A DNA stretch of 64,000 nt from JBJMQS01 sp045802605. GTDB lineage: Bacteria; Planctomycetota; Planctomycetia; Gemmatales; Gemmataceae. Shown in pieces: positions 51,501 to 59,484 of the stretch; position 1 is the stretch's first letter; each line of letters opens with the position of its first letter. A program made the translations under genes and the position numbers. The stretch covers positions 62,001 through 126,000 of the forward strand of contig JBJMQS010000015.1 of NCBI GenBank assembly GCA_045802605.1, in the 5' to 3' direction. The notes beneath the pieces are model-generated. The model saw only the letters and a list, made by a program, of their open reading frames with translations. It ran no database searches and had not been told where the DNA came from.

Positions 51501-52205
51501 ATGCAACTAGTTGCCCCGGATATCATGGCCGACGTCGTCCGGCTTTCGTCGGGCACTTGCATTCTAGGCCTTTTGCTCGGATTGGCGGTTTGGCTGACCG
51601 GTTGGTGGAAGCGCGCTTTTTGGATCGCTTTGATCGTAACAGTCAGTTTCGGTTTGTACGGTTTCAGTGTGGCGCGATCGCACGGCACCCACCCGCTCGC
51701 CGCCGCTTTGCTGCTGGGACTATCCGCGGGACTTTTGGCTCTTGAGCTTGGCCGGCTCATCGCCTTTGCCACCGGCGGCTTGATGACCGCGGTCGCGGTA
51801 CAGACTTTCGTGCCAAATTTCCCTGAGCCGTTTATGGCCTACCTCGCCGGTGGCCTTATCTGCGTGCTTCTGTTCAAGCTTTGGATGATGACCGTCTTAA
51901 GCTTCGCAGGCACAATGCTGATGGCACACTGCGGCCTGGCTCTGCTGGGGCGGGTCGCGCACATCGAGACTGTCGCGTTTGCCACGCAGAAGGCCGGATT
52001 ACTTGTCGTTCTAACAATCTTGGGGACGGCGGGCGGAATAGTGGCGCAAAGCCGAATTGAATCGTTCTTCTCAAACTTCAAGGGTCGCCGCAAAGACAAG
52101 GTCATCGCTTCCTTGAGCGAGAAAGAAAAGGCCCAGTTGAGCGGCAGTCAAAAGTCGCCGGGCAGCAAGTTGATGAAACTATTCAAATTCAAAAAAGCGG
52201 CTTGA
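51501..52205 (+). CDS. Multi-pass membrane protein, function unknown
   Basis: A 234-residue protein with seven likely transmembrane helices in rapid succession (residues about 15-190), then a charged cytoplasmic tail rich in Lys/Ser (RRKDKVIASLSEKEKAQLSGSQKSPGSKLMKLFKFKKAA). The helix pattern recalls the TMEM198/DUF4203 type, but I see no diagnostic motif. ATG 51501 has GAGGG 6 bases upstream; the open frame back to 51450 is not preferred. It converges with a CBS protein, with 9 bases between the stops. Confidence 0.7.
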   Translation: MQLVAPDIMADVVRLSSGTCILGLLLGLAVWLTGWWKRAFWIALIVTVSFGLYGFSVARSHGTHPLAAALLLGLSAGLLALELGRLIAFATGGLMTAVAVQTFVPNFPEPFMAYLAGGLICVLLFKLWMMTVLSFAGTMLMAHCGLALLGRVAHIETVAFATQKAGLLVVLTILGTAGGIVAQSRIESFFSNFKGRRKDKVIASLSEKEKAQLSGSQKSPGSKLMKLFKFKKAA

Positions 52206-52214
52206 ACTGCACTA

Positions 52215-52733
52215 CTAATCACAATTCGCGCACAAATTGGTTATGTGCCGCACCAAGTCTCGCATCGTAACCATGCCAACCGGCTTTCCATCGGCAATAA
52301 CTGCCAGATACGGGGAGTCGCCGCTGTCCATCATTTTCACCGCGCGGGCGAGCGAGTCTTCTCGACTCACCGTCGCGGGCATGGTCATGTATTCCGCGAC
52401 TAAATGTTTCGCAAAGCCATTGGGATGTAAATCCGCGGCCCGCATCAAAATATCGCGATGACTGAGAATCCCGGCGAGCCAACCATTCGCAGAAACTACC
52501 AATATCGCATCAGCACCCTGCTCGACCATAATCGTCAGTGCATTTGCTAGCGTAGATTTCTCGGAAAGTGTTACCGGCGGAGTTGGATTCAAGCAGCCCA
52601 CACGATCCGTAAGCAGGCTGACCTGGACTCGATCATGTCCGGTCGGCAAATCGAGCTGCGCAAGATCCAGCAAGCAGCGCGAGCAATCGTCGTTGCCAGG
52701 CAGATTATCGAAACCGCATCGCGGGCAGATCAT
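52215..52733 (-). CDS. Zinc-ribbon CBS-pair protein
   Basis: A 172-residue soluble protein. An N-terminal zinc ribbon (CPRCGFDN...DDCSRCL, residues 3-22) is followed by two CBS domains (about 50-165: LANALTIMVEQGADAILVVSANGWLAGILSHRDIL; LARAVKMMDSGDSPYLAVIADGKPVGMVTMRDLVRH). CBS pairs bind adenine nucleotides and report energy or redox state. The ATG at 52733 has GGAG upstream; the frame extends 18 codons further but overlaps korB. It is the last gene of the CBS-korA-korB-CBS unit, 31 bases after the korB stop. A regulatory role towards the oxidoreductase is inferred from context only. Confidence 0.82.
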   Translation of the reverse strand: MICPRCGFDNLPGNDDCSRCLLDLAQLDLPTGHDRVQVSLLTDRVGCLNPTPPVTLSEKSTLANALTIMVEQGADAILVVSANGWLAGILSHRDILMRAADLHPNGFAKHLVAEYMTMPATVSREDSLARAVKMMDSGDSPYLAVIADGKPVGMVTMRDLVRHITNLCANCD

Positions 52734-52764
52734 TCCGCGCTCCCGGGGTTTGACTGCGGAGATT

Positions 52765-53769
52765 CTATAGGCCGGTGAAGGCCTCATCCCCGGTCAATAC
52801 TTCGGCAAGGCTCGGGGCTCGCCGTGGCGGAGGAGCGCGAAGCACATCCTCAAACGTCGGTCGTTCCACCGCGCGAAAGACTCCGAAGCACTCCGGCAAT
52901 TCTGGCCCGCACATCCGGCTGAGAATCCATGCGGTCGCGGGATCCGCATTTGTTTCGTTGTGCACCAAGATATCGTCGAGCGGCATGCCTTGCCCGAGCG
53001 ATACCGCCTCCGGGGCAACACCACTGAGCCTTATGCCACGATTGCGGTCCTTGCCAAACAAGAGTGGTTTTCCATGTTCGAGGTACAGCGTCGTGTCTGG
53101 CTTCGACCCATGATCGGTGGCGTACTCGAAAACACCGTCGTTGTAGACATGGCAGTTTTGGTACACCTCGACGAACGCGCTGCCCCGATGTTTCGCCGCG
53201 CGCACCAGCGTATCCCGCAAGTGATCAGCATCGACGTCGATGCTGCGGGCCGCAAAGGTGGCTTCGGCAGCCAGCACGACGGACAAGGGCCGCAATGGGC
53301 CTTCGGCCGACCCTTCGGGTGTGGTCTTGGTCCGAGTGCCAAGCCGCGACGTGGGCGACGCCTGTCCTCGAGTCCAACCCATGATCTCGTTATTTAGCAT
53401 CACGATTTTGATGTCGGAGTTGCGGCGGACCGCCTGAAGCAGATGATTGCCGCCCACCGATAAAGCATCGCCGTCGCCGGTAATCACCCACACCGACAAA
53501 TCGGGTCGGGCCGCTCGCAATCCTGTCGCAACGGCGGGTGCTTTCCCCGCAATCGTGTGAAACCCGAAAGTGTTGAGATAGTACGGTGTACGTCCCGCAC
53601 ACCCCATCCCGGAGACGAACACAATGCGTTCGCGCGGAATCCCCGTCATCGCCATTGCTTGCTTGAGTTGTTCCAGGACGGAGAAGTCGCCACAGCCTGG
53701 ACACCAGCGCACAGGCTGATCGGTGCCGAATTCATGAACGTGTACTACTGGCAACGATGCGGTGCTCAT
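52765..53769 (-). CDS. korB: 2-oxoacid:ferredoxin oxidoreductase, beta subunit
   Basis: The thiamine diphosphate subunit of a 2-oxoacid (probably 2-oxoglutarate) ferredoxin oxidoreductase. The 334-residue product has WCPGCGDF with cluster-type cysteines, GMGCAGR, and the TPP/Mg motif GDGDALSVGGNHLLQAVRRN...LNN. The alternative frame start upstream would overlap korA; ATG 53769 overlaps the korA stop as ATGA. In most relatives the last motif reads NNEIYGLTKGQ; here it is NNEIMGWTRGQ, a mild deviation that may affect the substrate pocket. It passes electrons to ferredoxin while making acyl-CoA, in the reductive or oxidative direction. Confidence 0.93.
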   Translation of the reverse strand: MSTASLPVVHVHEFGTDQPVRWCPGCGDFSVLEQLKQAMAMTGIPRERIVFVSGMGCAGRTPYYLNTFGFHTIAGKAPAVATGLRAARPDLSVWVITGDGDALSVGGNHLLQAVRRNSDIKIVMLNNEIMGWTRGQASPTSRLGTRTKTTPEGSAEGPLRPLSVVLAAEATFAARSIDVDADHLRDTLVRAAKHRGSAFVEVYQNCHVYNDGVFEYATDHGSKPDTTLYLEHGKPLLFGKDRNRGIRLSGVAPEAVSLGQGMPLDDILVHNETNADPATAWILSRMCGPELPECFGVFRAVERPTFEDVLRAPPPRRAPSLAEVLTGDEAFTGL

Positions 53770-55619
53770 TCGAACCAGCCTTCCGCCGGGGGTTGTGGCC
53801 GATTGAATTCGCCCAAGACCCAATCCTCGACGTCGCCAGCCCACATCGGTTTGCCTTGAATTTTCGTGAGCGCTTCGATGTTGAGAAGGAATTGCGACCG
53901 CAACACCTGACGCAGATGCCCCGCATTTAACTCCGCGCAGACGACCCGCGTGTAGCGCCGTAACACGTCGCCGGTGTTGGCAGGTAGCGGATTGAGGGTA
54001 CCAAAATGCGCGCTGGCGACTGACATTTTCTTTTTCCGCAAAGCCGTTGCGGCATCGTGAATGGCTCCCGCCGTACTGCCCCAGCCGACGATCAGCAAAT
54101 CGCCGCGCGCGGGGCCGTCCACGTGCAACGGCGGAATGTCGCCTGCAATTTGACTGACTTTTTGCATGCGCACATGCGTCATGTGCTCATGATCGGCCGC
54201 CTCGTAGCTAACAACGCCTGTACCATCTTCTTTTTCCAAACCGCCGATGCGGTGCTCAAGGCCGGGCGTGCCCGGAAGAGCCCAAGGCCGCGCAAGTCGA
54301 ACATCGCGTGCATAGGGCAAGAATGACTTACGTGGCCCGGGCGACGGCGGCGGCGTGACGGTCAAGCGCAAATTCGGCAAATCATCCACCGATGGGATCG
54401 CCCACGCTTCGGCCGCTTGCATGAGATAAACATCCGTCAACACGACCACCGGCACCATGTAGCGAGTCGCCAGCTGTGTTGCTTCCAACATCGCATTGAA
54501 ACCATCGGCCGGCGACCGCACAGCCAGGACCGGAATCGGGCAGTCGCCATTGCGACCGAAAAACGCTTGCAACAAATCCGATTGTTCGGGGCGCCCGGGC
54601 AGACCCAGCGAAGGACCCGCCCGCTGCGTATGTACTACGACCATCGGAAGCTCGGCGCTAACACCTAACCCAATGATTTGCGACACATCGCCCAGACCCG
54701 GCCCGGCAGTCGCCGTCACGCCGAGCGCACCACCGAACGCGGCGCCTAATGCCATCGCGGCCGCGGCCGACGGATCTTCCGCCTGCGCGGCGCAAACGCC
54801 GGGTGGCCGTTTCTCCAAAAACCAGTGCAACAGTTCGCTGGCCGGTGGCTCGGGGAACCCCGCGAAGAATAGCTCGCGGCCTGTTCGGGCGGCTGCCGCA
54901 GTCAAACCCAGGGCGAGAGCGTCTGCTCCGGTGACACGGCGATATACACCCGGGCCAAATGCGGTGGCCGGAACGCTGTATGGAGCATCATCGATCTTCA
55001 GTGATTCGCCGTGATGATACCCGGCCTGGAGGGATCGCTTGCCGGCTTTGTAGATATCCGGCTGGTTCGGTAACCGATCTCGCAACCATTCCAATGTGGG
55101 ATCCAGCGGGCGGTCATAGAGCCAGAACACAAGACCCAGCGCAAAAAAGCTTCGGCATCGGTCGGTTTCCCGAGGCGTCACCTTCAAACCGGCCAGTGCT
55201 TCGCGAATGAGCTTGGACATCGGCACAGCGATCAGGCGATAGCCGGCGAGAGTGCCGTCAAGAAGTGGGTCCCTGACATAGCCGGCTTTGGCCCGTTCGT
55301 CGGGCGTGAATGCATCCGAATTGACAATGACGATGCCGTTCGGCTCGACATCCGCGAGATAAACGCGCAACGCGGCCGGGTTCATCACGACCAGTGCCTG
55401 CACACGGTCTCCCGGTGTCCTCGCAGTTTCTCCGAAGTGAACTTGGAAGCCAGCGACTCCTGAAAGACTGCCGGGAGGCGACCGAATCTCGGCCGCATAA
55501 TCGGCGAGCGTGAATACGGCATTGCCGATTTCCATGGCTGTGCGCGTGAGTTGATCCCCAGCCAAATGAATGCCGTCGCCGGCATCGCCGCCGAATCTCA
55601 CGGTCGCGCCGGAAAGCAC
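53766..55619 (-). CDS. korA: 2-oxoacid:ferredoxin oxidoreductase, fused gamma-alpha subunit
   Basis: A 617-residue subunit. The N-terminal part (about 1-190) is the gamma domain (RFGGDAGDGIHLAGDQLTRTAM), and the rest is the alpha pyrimidine-binding domain (GADALALGLTAAAARTGRELFFAGFPEPP, GAAFGGALGVTATAGPGLGDVSQIIGLGVSAELPMVVVHTQRAGPS) and a C-terminal domain. This fused arrangement is standard for KorA. The GTG at 55619 lacks a strong ribosome binding site; the start is the first in the frame before the family GG-DAGDG motif. It overlaps korB by 4 bases. A CBS-pair gene lies 39 bases upstream. Confidence 0.92.
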   Translation of the reverse strand: MLSGATVRFGGDAGDGIHLAGDQLTRTAMEIGNAVFTLADYAAEIRSPPGSLSGVAGFQVHFGETARTPGDRVQALVVMNPAALRVYLADVEPNGIVIVNSDAFTPDERAKAGYVRDPLLDGTLAGYRLIAVPMSKLIREALAGLKVTPRETDRCRSFFALGLVFWLYDRPLDPTLEWLRDRLPNQPDIYKAGKRSLQAGYHHGESLKIDDAPYSVPATAFGPGVYRRVTGADALALGLTAAAARTGRELFFAGFPEPPASELLHWFLEKRPPGVCAAQAEDPSAAAAMALGAAFGGALGVTATAGPGLGDVSQIIGLGVSAELPMVVVHTQRAGPSLGLPGRPEQSDLLQAFFGRNGDCPIPVLAVRSPADGFNAMLEATQLATRYMVPVVVLTDVYLMQAAEAWAIPSVDDLPNLRLTVTPPPSPGPRKSFLPYARDVRLARPWALPGTPGLEHRIGGLEKEDGTGVVSYEAADHEHMTHVRMQKVSQIAGDIPPLHVDGPARGDLLIVGWGSTAGAIHDAATALRKKKMSVASAHFGTLNPLPANTGDVLRRYTRVVCAELNAGHLRQVLRSQFLLNIEALTKIQGKPMWAGDVEDWVLGEFNRPQPPAEGWFE

Positions 55620-55658
55620 CTTGCGGCTAGCTGCGGTCGCAGGTCGGCTGCCGATGAT

Positions 55659-56123
55659 TCACGCCCCTCCGCGATGCTGCGGATATTTCGCGTCGGGAGG
55701 AAGGTTGTAAATAGTTGCGGCAAAGTGTTCTGCCAAATATCGAACCAGCACTTTTACGGACATCAGTCCCACCGGCCGGCCGGACTCGTCGATAATCGGC
55801 AATCGGCTGTGCGCGGTCTTCTCCATTTTCGCCAGCGCTTTGCGTATGGGATCTCCTGATGCTACGGTCACCGGGTCCGGGGTCATGACTTCGCGAATGG
55901 GGTCGGCCAAAGGCCGGCAAACGGCGAAAACGCGCGTCAGGAGGTCCCGCTCCGTCACAATGCCCGCCAGCCCCTTTCCCGCACAAACCAAAAGACAGCC
56001 AACCTGTTTTTGTCGCATGAGCTTGATGGCATCGGCAATGGTGCATTCGGTCTGCACAATCAGCGGAGCGGCAGTGCGGAGGCGAGCAACTGTTTCCGTT
56101 TTCAGATTCCGCGCGAGTTCCAT
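55659..56123 (-). CDS. CBS-pair protein
   Basis: A 154-residue protein that is nearly all CBS pair: TIADAIKLMRQKQVGCLLVCAGKGLAGIVTERDLLTRV and ALAKMEKTAHSRLPIIDESGRPVGLMSVKVLVRYL. A tail of about 20 residues follows. The ATG at 56123 lies 4 bases after AGAGG; the longer frame up to 56195 is not needed. It heads the unit that also holds korA, korB and the zinc-ribbon CBS protein, so the oxidoreductase subunits are bracketed by nucleotide-sensing proteins. Alternative: a general inosine-dehydrogenase-like CBS sensor unrelated to KOR. Confidence 0.85.
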   Translation of the reverse strand: MELARNLKTETVARLRTAAPLIVQTECTIADAIKLMRQKQVGCLLVCAGKGLAGIVTERDLLTRVFAVCRPLADPIREVMTPDPVTVASGDPIRKALAKMEKTAHSRLPIIDESGRPVGLMSVKVLVRYLAEHFAATIYNLPPDAKYPQHRGGA

Positions 56124-56206
56124 AACGCCTCTGGGAAAAATTGTCGCCCCAAATGGACGAACGGCAAGGCGACATGCTTCAGGCAAACAACTCATAAGAT
56201 TGCTTT

Positions 56207-57049
56207 ATGCCGAATGCGGAACGGATGCTCAGTGCCCTCAGAGGCGCGGTAAACGCGTGCCGGAACACGCCCGGGCGCAAGGGAAGCCAGGTCCAAATCG
56301 ACGCGGATGACGTATTGGTCGCCGGCGATTTGCATGGCAATTTGCCGCACTTTCAGGCCTTGCTTGCGTTGGCCGACCTGCCGAACCAACCGCGCCGGCA
56401 TCTGGTACTGCAAGAAGTGATCCACGGTCCATTTCTTTATCCGAACGGGACCGATAAATCGCATCAATTGCTTGATCTAACCGCGGCACTGAAATGCCAG
56501 TTCCCTGAACGTGTGCACTTTTTGCCAGGCAATCACGAACTCGCCCAGATGACCGCCCGGCCCATAGCACGGTCCCGGGGAGAGCTGAATTCTCTGTTTC
56601 GCGCCGGAATTGACGTTGCATACGGCGACCAATCGGACGAGATATATCGCGCTTATCTCGATTTTATTCGCGCTGCCCCTTTAGCACTGCGAACAAGTAA
56701 CCGTGTTTTCATGAGCCACAGTTTACCTCCACGCGATCGATTGGCCGCGTGGAAACACGAGGTCATAACATCGGAACCACTGCAGGACACTGAGCTTCTG
56801 CCGGGCGGGTCCGTGTATTGGCTGCTTTGGGGACGAGATTTGGCGCCTGAAACTGTGCATCAGTTTTTGATCAACGTCGATGCGGATCTCTTGGTCTCCG
56901 GGCACATCCCTTGTGAAGAAGGCTTTCTGGTTCCGAACGATCGGCAAGTCGTGCTCGATGCGCAAAATTCCCCCGGCGGATATTGCTTGTTCCCGGCCAA
57001 TCGCCCGATTACGCATCAGGAACTCGCAGCCTGCGTGCAGACGCTTTGA
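56207..57049 (+). CDS. PPP-like metallophosphatase
   Basis: A 280-residue metallophosphatase with GDLHGN (40-45), GNHE (108-111), SHS (about 166) and GHIP (about 226). These motifs resemble PPP-type protein phosphatases (GDxHG, GNHE, H, H). The second PPP motif GDxxDRG, expected after LVL near residue 68, reads LVLQEVIHGPF instead, so the metal site may be altered. The longest plausible start is ATG 56207. It diverges from the CBS/KOR operon and is followed one base later by a methyltransferase. The substrate, protein or diadenosine tetraphosphate-like, is open. Confidence 0.78.
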   Translation: MPNAERMLSALRGAVNACRNTPGRKGSQVQIDADDVLVAGDLHGNLPHFQALLALADLPNQPRRHLVLQEVIHGPFLYPNGTDKSHQLLDLTAALKCQFPERVHFLPGNHELAQMTARPIARSRGELNSLFRAGIDVAYGDQSDEIYRAYLDFIRAAPLALRTSNRVFMSHSLPPRDRLAAWKHEVITSEPLQDTELLPGGSVYWLLWGRDLAPETVHQFLINVDADLLVSGHIPCEEGFLVPNDRQVVLDAQNSPGGYCLFPANRPITHQELAACVQTL

Positions 57050-57050
57050 A

Positions 57051-57749
57051 ATGTCACGCGCCATTCCCAAATTGGGTCCACGGCTCGCAAATCTGGATAC
57101 AGTGCGCGAGCATGTAATCCTCGGCAAAGCAACTTTTCTCGTCGATCGCCCCGCTGATCCGGCCGAGTTGGTCGATTACACGTCGCTCGATGCGGCGCTT
57201 GCGGCGGACGCGCCGCTGCCATATTGGGCTGACATCTGGCCCGCATCGCGCATGCTGGCGAAAGCGATATTGGCGGAGAATTGGGCACCGGACATGGAGT
57301 GCTTGGAGCTGGGATGCGGCCTCGGCCTGCCCGGCGTCGCCGCTCTTTCGGTAGGTATGCAGGTCACGTTTAGCGATGCCGATGCGACATCAGTGGAATT
57401 TGCGGCCCATAATGGCCGCATCAATGGCTATTCCAAAATCAAAGGCCTGATCTTGGATTGGCGCGAACCTCCGCGCGATCGAGTTTTTCCGCTGATAATC
57501 GGGTCAGACGTGACGTATGAACCGAAATACCACGAAGCGTTGTTTCAAACTCTAATGTGCACATTGGAGCCAGGTGGCACGCTCTTGTTAGTCGATCCCG
57601 ATCGCAAACAAGCGACCACTTTTTTCGACATGCTTCGCGCTCGGAGTTGGAATTATTCACGCAAAGTCGTGCACGCAGGATCGCCGGGCCAGGACAGAAT
57701 TCGCGGGTCGTTCTACCGCGTCATGCGTCCATTGCATAAGCGCGCTTGA
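57051..57749 (+). CDS. Class I SAM methyltransferase (METTL21/MTF16-like)
   Basis: A 232-residue Rossmann methyltransferase. Motif I is LELGCGLGLPG (85-95), followed by VTFSDADATSVEFAAHNGRIN and the ILDWREPP block, then LIIGSDVTYEPKYHEAL. The DWREPP and SDVTYE features are typical of the Methyltransf_16 group, which often methylates lysines on proteins such as ETFB or elongation factors. The true target is not readable. ATG 57051 starts one base after the phosphatase stop; the open frame upstream overlaps that gene. Its 3' end overlaps the opposing DUF4287-type gene by 29 bases. Confidence 0.85.
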   Translation: MSRAIPKLGPRLANLDTVREHVILGKATFLVDRPADPAELVDYTSLDAALAADAPLPYWADIWPASRMLAKAILAENWAPDMECLELGCGLGLPGVAALSVGMQVTFSDADATSVEFAAHNGRINGYSKIKGLILDWREPPRDRVFPLIIGSDVTYEPKYHEALFQTLMCTLEPGGTLLLVDPDRKQATTFFDMLRARSWNYSRKVVHAGSPGQDRIRGSFYRVMRPLHKRA

Positions 57750-58356
57750 GCCATTTCTTGACGTCAGCGGTGATGTCTTTGCTGCTCGTGATTTCAAACT
57801 TGTGCGTGATGCGATCCTTTTTTGCAAACCCACCGGTGTCGATGAGCTTGCCCGACACTGGCGTGTCTTTGAGAGCGAGGCCAAAGTCGATCCGCGTCTT
57901 CGTCGCCGGCTTGATCTGCGCGAAAACGTGATTGCGATAGAGTGGGACGATGGTCTTGCAAGGACATGCCCTTACATCTTTCGCCAAGCCTAGGCCCAAA
58001 CCCAATAGCTCTTCGTACAGCGGACGCAGTCCAGCTTTCGATCCGGCGTACATGTCTTCCACGTACTGATACGCCATCGCCAAATACTGCTTCGGATCTT
58101 CTTCCATCAGTCCCATCGGATTGCCATGGGCGCGTTCCGCAAGCCACCACGCTGTGTTCGTACCGTGGCCATAAGTATCTTTCAGCCACGTCCGGCATTC
58201 CTTTTCGTCCGCTGGCCCTTCCGACCGTATATGCGCGATCCATTGCTTTAGGCTTCGCCCGGTTTTCACGGGCAGATCTTCGATCCACCTCTGCACCATG
58301 GCTACGCCGGGATGTACGCTGTAGAGACTCTTAGACTTGGTGACAGCTCGTGGCAT
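57721..58356 (-). CDS. DUF4287/DUF5655-type protein
   Basis: A 211-residue soluble protein. The N-terminal half (VHPGVAMVQRWIEDLPVKTGRSLKQWIAHIRSEGPADEKECRTWLKDTYGHGTNTAWWLAERAHG) matches the DUF4287 pattern, and the C-terminal half (PLYEELLGLGLGLAKDVRACPCKTIVPLYRNHVFAQIKPATKTRIDFGLAL) matches DUF5655. The pair is common in bacteria as one protein of unknown function. The frame is open far upstream to 58872 but is implausible there; the ATG at 58356 gives the usual start. It overlaps the methyltransferase end by 29 bases in the opposite direction. Confidence 0.82.
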   Translation of the reverse strand: MPRAVTKSKSLYSVHPGVAMVQRWIEDLPVKTGRSLKQWIAHIRSEGPADEKECRTWLKDTYGHGTNTAWWLAERAHGNPMGLMEEDPKQYLAMAYQYVEDMYAGSKAGLRPLYEELLGLGLGLAKDVRACPCKTIVPLYRNHVFAQIKPATKTRIDFGLALKDTPVSGKLIDTGGFAKKDRITHKFEITSSKDITADVKKWLKRAYAMDA

Positions 58357-58497
58357 GCCTGGCTCCGAAAGCAACTGATAGTTAGTGGCTAGTAAAATCG
58401 AAGCGAGGCGACTACGGCCGTTGACGACATCAACCCGCGATCTGTCTTGGCGACGCCTGCCCGTCGCGATTACGATGCTTGTATGGAGGATACTGCG

Positions 58498-58995
58498 ATG
58501 TACAGGATGTTTGCAATTTTGACGGTATTTTGCCTGACTCAATCGGCGCCGGGCGACACGCCGGCACCGCAGGTGACGGTCTCGGTCGTCAAATACGATG
58601 GACTGACCGAAGCAGTTCGAAAACTCAAAGGAAAGGTCATCGTCGTCGATTGCTGGGCGGACTATTGTTTGCCCTGCAAGAAAGAATTCCCCAAGCTTGT
58701 CGGGCTTCACAAGCAATTTGCCAAGGAAGGGTTGGCGGCGATTTCGCTGAGCTTGGATGAGTTGGACGATGGCGTAAAAGACCGCGTTCTGAAATTCCTC
58801 AAAGACCGCGAGGCCACATTTACGAACTTCATCCTGGACGAGAAGCCCGACGTCTGGCAGAAGAAATTCCAAGTGGATGGCCCTCCATTGGTTATCGTTT
58901 TCAATCGCAAAGGTGAATTGGCGAAGAAATTTGTGGACAAGGAAGTCGACTACGCTGAAATTGAGAAACTAGTCGTCAAACTTCTCCGCGAGTAA
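58498..58995 (+). CDS. TlpA-like thioredoxin-fold exported protein
   Basis: A 165-residue protein with a signal peptide (YRMFAILTVFCLTQSAPG) and a TlpA/AhpC-TSA-like thioredoxin domain. The active site is WADYCLPC with Cys57 and Cys60; the fold continues through KEFPKLVGLHKQF, ISLSLDELDD and the cis-Pro-like GPPLVIVFN. It probably reduces disulfides of exported proteins or cytochromes. ATG 58498 has GGAGG 8 bases upstream, so it is preferred to the longer frame at 58447. It lies 4 bases before the flavin reductase-like gene and may share its transcript. Confidence 0.88.
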   Translation: MYRMFAILTVFCLTQSAPGDTPAPQVTVSVVKYDGLTEAVRKLKGKVIVVDCWADYCLPCKKEFPKLVGLHKQFAKEGLAAISLSLDELDDGVKDRVLKFLKDREATFTNFILDEKPDVWQKKFQVDGPPLVIVFNRKGELAKKFVDKEVDYAEIEKLVVKLLRE

Positions 58996-58999
58996 TTGC

Positions 59000-59482
59000 A
59001 TGAGCGTCGATCCGCAGGCGGCGATGGCCGCGGCCTTAGGCCGATTGCCGAGCGGCCTGTTTATCCTGACCTTTGGTCACGGCTCAGAAGGCACCGGCAT
59101 GTTGGTGAGTTGGGTGCAGCAGTGTTCATTCGATCCGCCGATGTTGACAGTTGCATTGAAGCGACAACGGTTTCCCGATGAGTTGAGCCAACGCGGTACG
59201 CCATTCGTGCTAAATCAGTTGGCCGAAGGACAGACGCGCTTGCTCAGCCACTTTGGCCGCGGGTTTGGTCCCGGCGAGCCATCCTTTACTGGCATTGACC
59301 TGGCTCGCTCGTCAGCCGGGCCTGCCGTGCTTGATGTCGCTCATGCGTTTCTGGAATGCCGCGCCGAAGATCGTTTACACACTGGCGATCACGATCTGCT
59401 GGTCGCCCATGTTGTCGATGGCCTTGTGCGGTCCGATGAGCCGCCGTACGTGCACATTCGCAAAAGTGGTCTGCGATACTGA
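59000..59482 (+). CDS. Flavin reductase-like FMN-binding protein
   Basis: A 160-residue split-barrel flavoprotein (flavin reductase-like domain). Visible features are the ALGRLPSGLFILTFGHGSEGTGMLVSWVQQCSFDPPMLTVALKRQRF start, FVLNQLAEGQ, HFGRGF and the HDLLVAHVVDGLV strand. These proteins bind FMN and act as NAD(P)H flavin reductases or oxidoreductase partners; in some bacteria and cyanobacteria they pair with flavodiiron proteins. No such partner is here. It is 2 bases upstream of the M24-like gene, and the three genes 58.5-60.6 kb look co-transcribed. Confidence 0.87.
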   Translation: MSVDPQAAMAAALGRLPSGLFILTFGHGSEGTGMLVSWVQQCSFDPPMLTVALKRQRFPDELSQRGTPFVLNQLAEGQTRLLSHFGRGFGPGEPSFTGIDLARSSAGPAVLDVAHAFLECRAEDRLHTGDHDLLVAHVVDGLVRSDEPPYVHIRKSGLRY

Positions 59483-59484
59483 CC

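Noticed and set aside
53240..55014. Long plus-strand frames inside korA and korB
   Set aside because: They are antisense shadows rich in Arg and Ala; the minus-strand genes have clear catalytic motifs.
56880..57050. Longer start of the methyltransferase
   Set aside because: The region is coding for the phosphatase in another frame and lacks family sequence; ATG 57051 gives the proper fold.
58357..58872. N-terminal extension of the DUF4287-type protein
   Set aside because: It covers the TlpA-like gene and its promoter region on the opposite strand and has no conserved residues.
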